Part shown: in pieces, positions 5,884 through 8,004 of the stretch | Layout: every line of letters begins with the position of its first letter | Position numbering within the stretch: the stretch's first letter is position 1 | Source of the DNA: Gammaproteobacteria bacterium | GTDB taxonomy: Bacteria > Pseudomonadota > Gammaproteobacteria > Burkholderiales > Burkholderiaceae_E | Direction: 5' to 3' | NCBI GenBank assembly: GCA_030425615.1 | Contig: JAUIAI010000088.1 | Location: 1 to 8,004 of the forward strand | DNA: 8,004 nt | The notes under the pieces: model-generated | What the model was told of the DNA's origin: nothing | The model's input: the letters and a program-made list of their open reading frames with translations, nothing else | The model's database searches: none | Made by a program: the position numbers and the translations under genes

Positions 5884-8003
5884 CGGACCGGCCGCATGAT
5901 GGTCACGGTCTTCATCGGCGCCTGGCCCCGGAGTTCCGCCAGCAACTCCGTCTGCCGCGCACGCGCCGCCGCGATCGACGCGTCCTTGACCGGGCCGTAA
6001 CCGCGGATCATGTCGGCGGTCTCGGCAAGCGCCACGGCCGCGTCGATGTTCTCGGGGGTCAGCAGCGCGAGAATCTCGTCGATCAGGGTACGGTAGCGGG
6101 CCAGGACCTCGCGCTCCAGACGGCGCTCCTGCGTGTACCCGAACGGATCCGCCCAGGTTCCGCGCAGAAACCTCATCCGTGCCAGGCCGCCGAACACCGG
6201 CAGCAGCCACTGACCGAAGCTGCGTTTCGCCGGGCGGCCGGTGGCGGGATCGGGCCGGGCGAGCCAGGACGGCGCGAGATGGAAGCGCAGCTTGTAGCCG
6301 CCCTCGAACTGATCCGCGATACGGTCACGCCATTCGCTCATCGCGTGCAGTCGGGCCACCTCGTACTCGTCCTTGATCGCCATGAGTCTGAACAGGCCCC
6401 GGGCCACCGCATGGGCCAGCCGCGGCGTCTTCGCGAGCGGGCCGAGCCGGTCGGACTCCACCCGCTGGACGCGCTCGACACAGTCGGCGTACTCGCGGGC
6501 ATACGTGGCATTCTGGTATTGCGTGAGGAACTCTTCGCGACGACGCACGAACTGGCCGAGATCGGCGGTGGTCCGAACCTCGCCGCCCGGCCGCTGGAAC
6601 GCCACCACCTTCGCCGGGGCCAATGACTGCTCCACGGCGTCGGTGTCGTGCGCCAGCCGGCGACCCCACATGAAGGCCCTGAGATTGCTCTCGACCTGAA
6701 CGCCGTTCAGTTCTATCGCCCGTTCGATGGCTTCTCGATGCAGCGGAATCCAGCCACGCTGCCAGGCGTAGCCGATCATCATGGGGTTGGTGTAGATGGC
6801 GTCGCCGAGCAGCCGCGTGGCCAGCCGCGTGAAGTCACGAAAGTCGAGGTCGCGGTCGCCCGCCGCATCGACGATGTTGCGCATCAGATCGCTCTTGGGC
6901 AGCGTCCAGTCCGGATCGCGCAGGAACGCCGACGTGGGAGAGACGTCGGCATTGCCCACGACACGCGTGACTTTCGGCCGCATCTTGGAGAGGGCTTCGT
7001 TGCCCGCGCTGACGACCAGATCCGTCCCGATGACCAGATCGGCCTCGCCCGTGGCGATCCGGGTCGAGTGCAGTGCCTCCGGATGGCGCGCGATCTGCAC
7101 GTGCGAGAACACGGCTCCGCCCTTCTGCGCGAGGCCGGCCATGTCGAGCACGGAGATGCCGAGCCCCTCGAGATGGGCGGCCATGCCGAGCAACTGACCC
7201 ACCGTGACGACACCCGTCCCGCCCACGCCGGTGACCAGCACCCCGTAGGTGGCATTGCCCGAGGTCTCGATCGGCAGCCGTTCGGGCTCGGGCAGCCCCG
7301 CCCACTGCGACTCGTCGACCGCCACGGCCTCGGGCTTGCGCAGCTGGCCGCCCTCCACCGTGACGAAGCTCGGACAGAAGCCCTTCAGACACGAATAGTC
7401 CTTGTTGCAGACCGACTGGTTGATCCGCCGCTTGCGGCCGAACTCGGTCTCGACCGGCTCGACGGCGACGCAGGAGGACTGCACGGAACAATCACCACAG
7501 CCCTCGCAGACCAACTCGTTGATCACCACGCGGCGGGCCGGATCCGGGAAACCCGGCTTGCCGTCGACGATGCGCTTGCGACGCCTGCGCTTCTCGGTCG
7601 CGCAGGTCTGGTCGTAGACCAGGACCGTGACACCCGGCGTTTCACGAAGACGACGCTGCACGGCGTCGAGTTCGTCGCGGTGATGCACCGGGACGTCCAC
7701 CCGCATCCCGCCCGAACCGTACTTTTGCGGCTCGTCGGTGACGATGACGATGTCACTGGCACCCTCGGCACGGGTCTGCTCGACGATCATCGGTACGGTG
7801 AGCTGACCGTCCACGGGCTGGCCGCCCGTCATCGCGACCGCATCGTTATAGAGGATCTTGTAGGTGATGTTCACGCCGGCGGCGATCGACTGGCGGATCG
7901 CCAGCGAGCGGGAATGGAAGTAGGTGCCGTCGCCGAGGTTCTGGAACACGTGCGGCGTTACGGTGAACGTGGCCTGGCCCGCCCAGGTGACGCCTTCGCC
8001 GCC
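5880..8003 (-). CDS. Indolepyruvate:ferredoxin oxidoreductase, fused type, C-terminal 707 residues
   Basis: The gene runs off the right edge. The frame continues past GTG 7949 to the window end (GGEGVTWAGQATFT), so that GTG is internal and the true start lies outside. Fused bacterial enzymes are about 1,150-1,200 residues, so roughly 450-500 N-terminal residues are missing. Domains in order: the thiamine-diphosphate site (FQNLGDGTYFH, then YNDAVAMTGGQPVDG); a ferredoxin-like Cys region at about 7370-7515 (CEGCGDCSVQSSC, then CNKDYSCLKGFCP); the gamma-type domain starting GVGGTGVVTVGQLLGM near 7190-7235 and continuing LDMAGLAQKGGAVFSHVQI; and a long C-terminal domain of this fused family ending MKTVTIMRPVR. 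It oxidatively decarboxylates aryl-pyruvates, made from aromatic amino acids by transamination, to aryl-acetyl-CoA while reducing ferredoxin, in the cytoplasm. An oddity is Arg in FHSRSLAIRQ where I recall Gly in relatives. It overlaps the hydrolase by four bases. Confidence 0.96.
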   Translation of the reverse strand, partial: GGEGVTWAGQATFTVTPHVFQNLGDGTYFHSRSLAIRQSIAAGVNITYKILYNDAVAMTGGQPVDGQLTVPMIVEQTRAEGASDIVIVTDEPQKYGSGGMRVDVPVHHRDELDAVQRRLRETPGVTVLVYDQTCATEKRRRRKRIVDGKPGFPDPARRVVINELVCEGCGDCSVQSSCVAVEPVETEFGRKRRINQSVCNKDYSCLKGFCPSFVTVEGGQLRKPEAVAVDESQWAGLPEPERLPIETSGNATYGVLVTGVGGTGVVTVGQLLGMAAHLEGLGISVLDMAGLAQKGGAVFSHVQIARHPEALHSTRIATGEADLVIGTDLVVSAGNEALSKMRPKVTRVVGNADVSPTSAFLRDPDWTLPKSDLMRNIVDAAGDRDLDFRDFTRLATRLLGDAIYTNPMMIGYAWQRGWIPLHREAIERAIELNGVQVESNLRAFMWGRRLAHDTDAVEQSLAPAKVVAFQRPGGEVRTTADLGQFVRRREEFLTQYQNATYAREYADCVERVQRVESDRLGPLAKTPRLAHAVARGLFRLMAIKDEYEVARLHAMSEWRDRIADQFEGGYKLRFHLAPSWLARPDPATGRPAKRSFGQWLLPVFGGLARMRFLRGTWADPFGYTQERRLEREVLARYRTLIDEILALLTPENIDAAVALAETADMIRGYGPVKDASIAAARARQTELLAELRGQAPMKTVTIMRPVR

Positions 8004-8004
8004 C

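Noticed and set aside
5286..6626. A 446-codon open frame on the + strand opposite the hydrolase and oxidoreductase
   Set aside because: It is Arg/Ala/Pro-rich without domains and antisense to two well-supported genes.

Overview
This 8 kb window is GC-rich, densely coding bacterial chromosome. The protein families (a polyglycine-tailed lipoprotein of the DUF1800 family, a Tat-exported DUF1501 partner, a fused indolepyruvate:ferredoxin oxidoreductase) and the base composition suggest a proteobacterium, probably a gammaproteobacterium. That assignment is inference; no rRNA or other taxonomic marker is present.

Layout: the left half is on the + strand. It holds a transglutaminase-like cysteine-peptidase-fold protein (212-922), a 166-base gap with two adjacent small inverted repeats, and then a tight two-gene unit: a DUF1800 lipoprotein (1089-2822) followed 16 bases later by a DUF1501 Tat-substrate protein (2839-4248). 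The right half is on the - strand and converges on the first half across only 37 bases. In transcription order it reads: the C-terminal 707 residues of a fused indolepyruvate ferredoxin oxidoreductase (8003-5880, N-terminus outside the window), a serine alpha/beta hydrolase overlapping it by four bases (5883-5050), and after 77 bases a short SDR-fold protein with a strong ribosome binding site (4972-4286).

The main discovery is the SDR-fold gene at 4286-4972. It would be auto-annotated as an 'SDR family oxidoreductase', but it lacks the dinucleotide-binding glycine motif and the catalytic Lys. Instead it carries both fingerprints of halohydrin dehalogenases: T-X4-F-X-G at residues 14-21, and S-X12-Y-X3-R at Ser118/Tyr131/Arg135. 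It is therefore most likely a halohydrin (haloalcohol) dehalogenase, a rare family that forms epoxides from vicinal haloalcohols and opens them with small anions.

Working together: the DUF1800/DUF1501 pair is a recurrent but functionally uncharacterised exported partnership. The oxidoreductase and hydrolase are probably translationally coupled. Whether the dehalogenase shares their transcript or only sits beside them cannot be decided from sequence alone. No tRNA, rRNA, CRISPR, insertion sequence or attachment site was seen.
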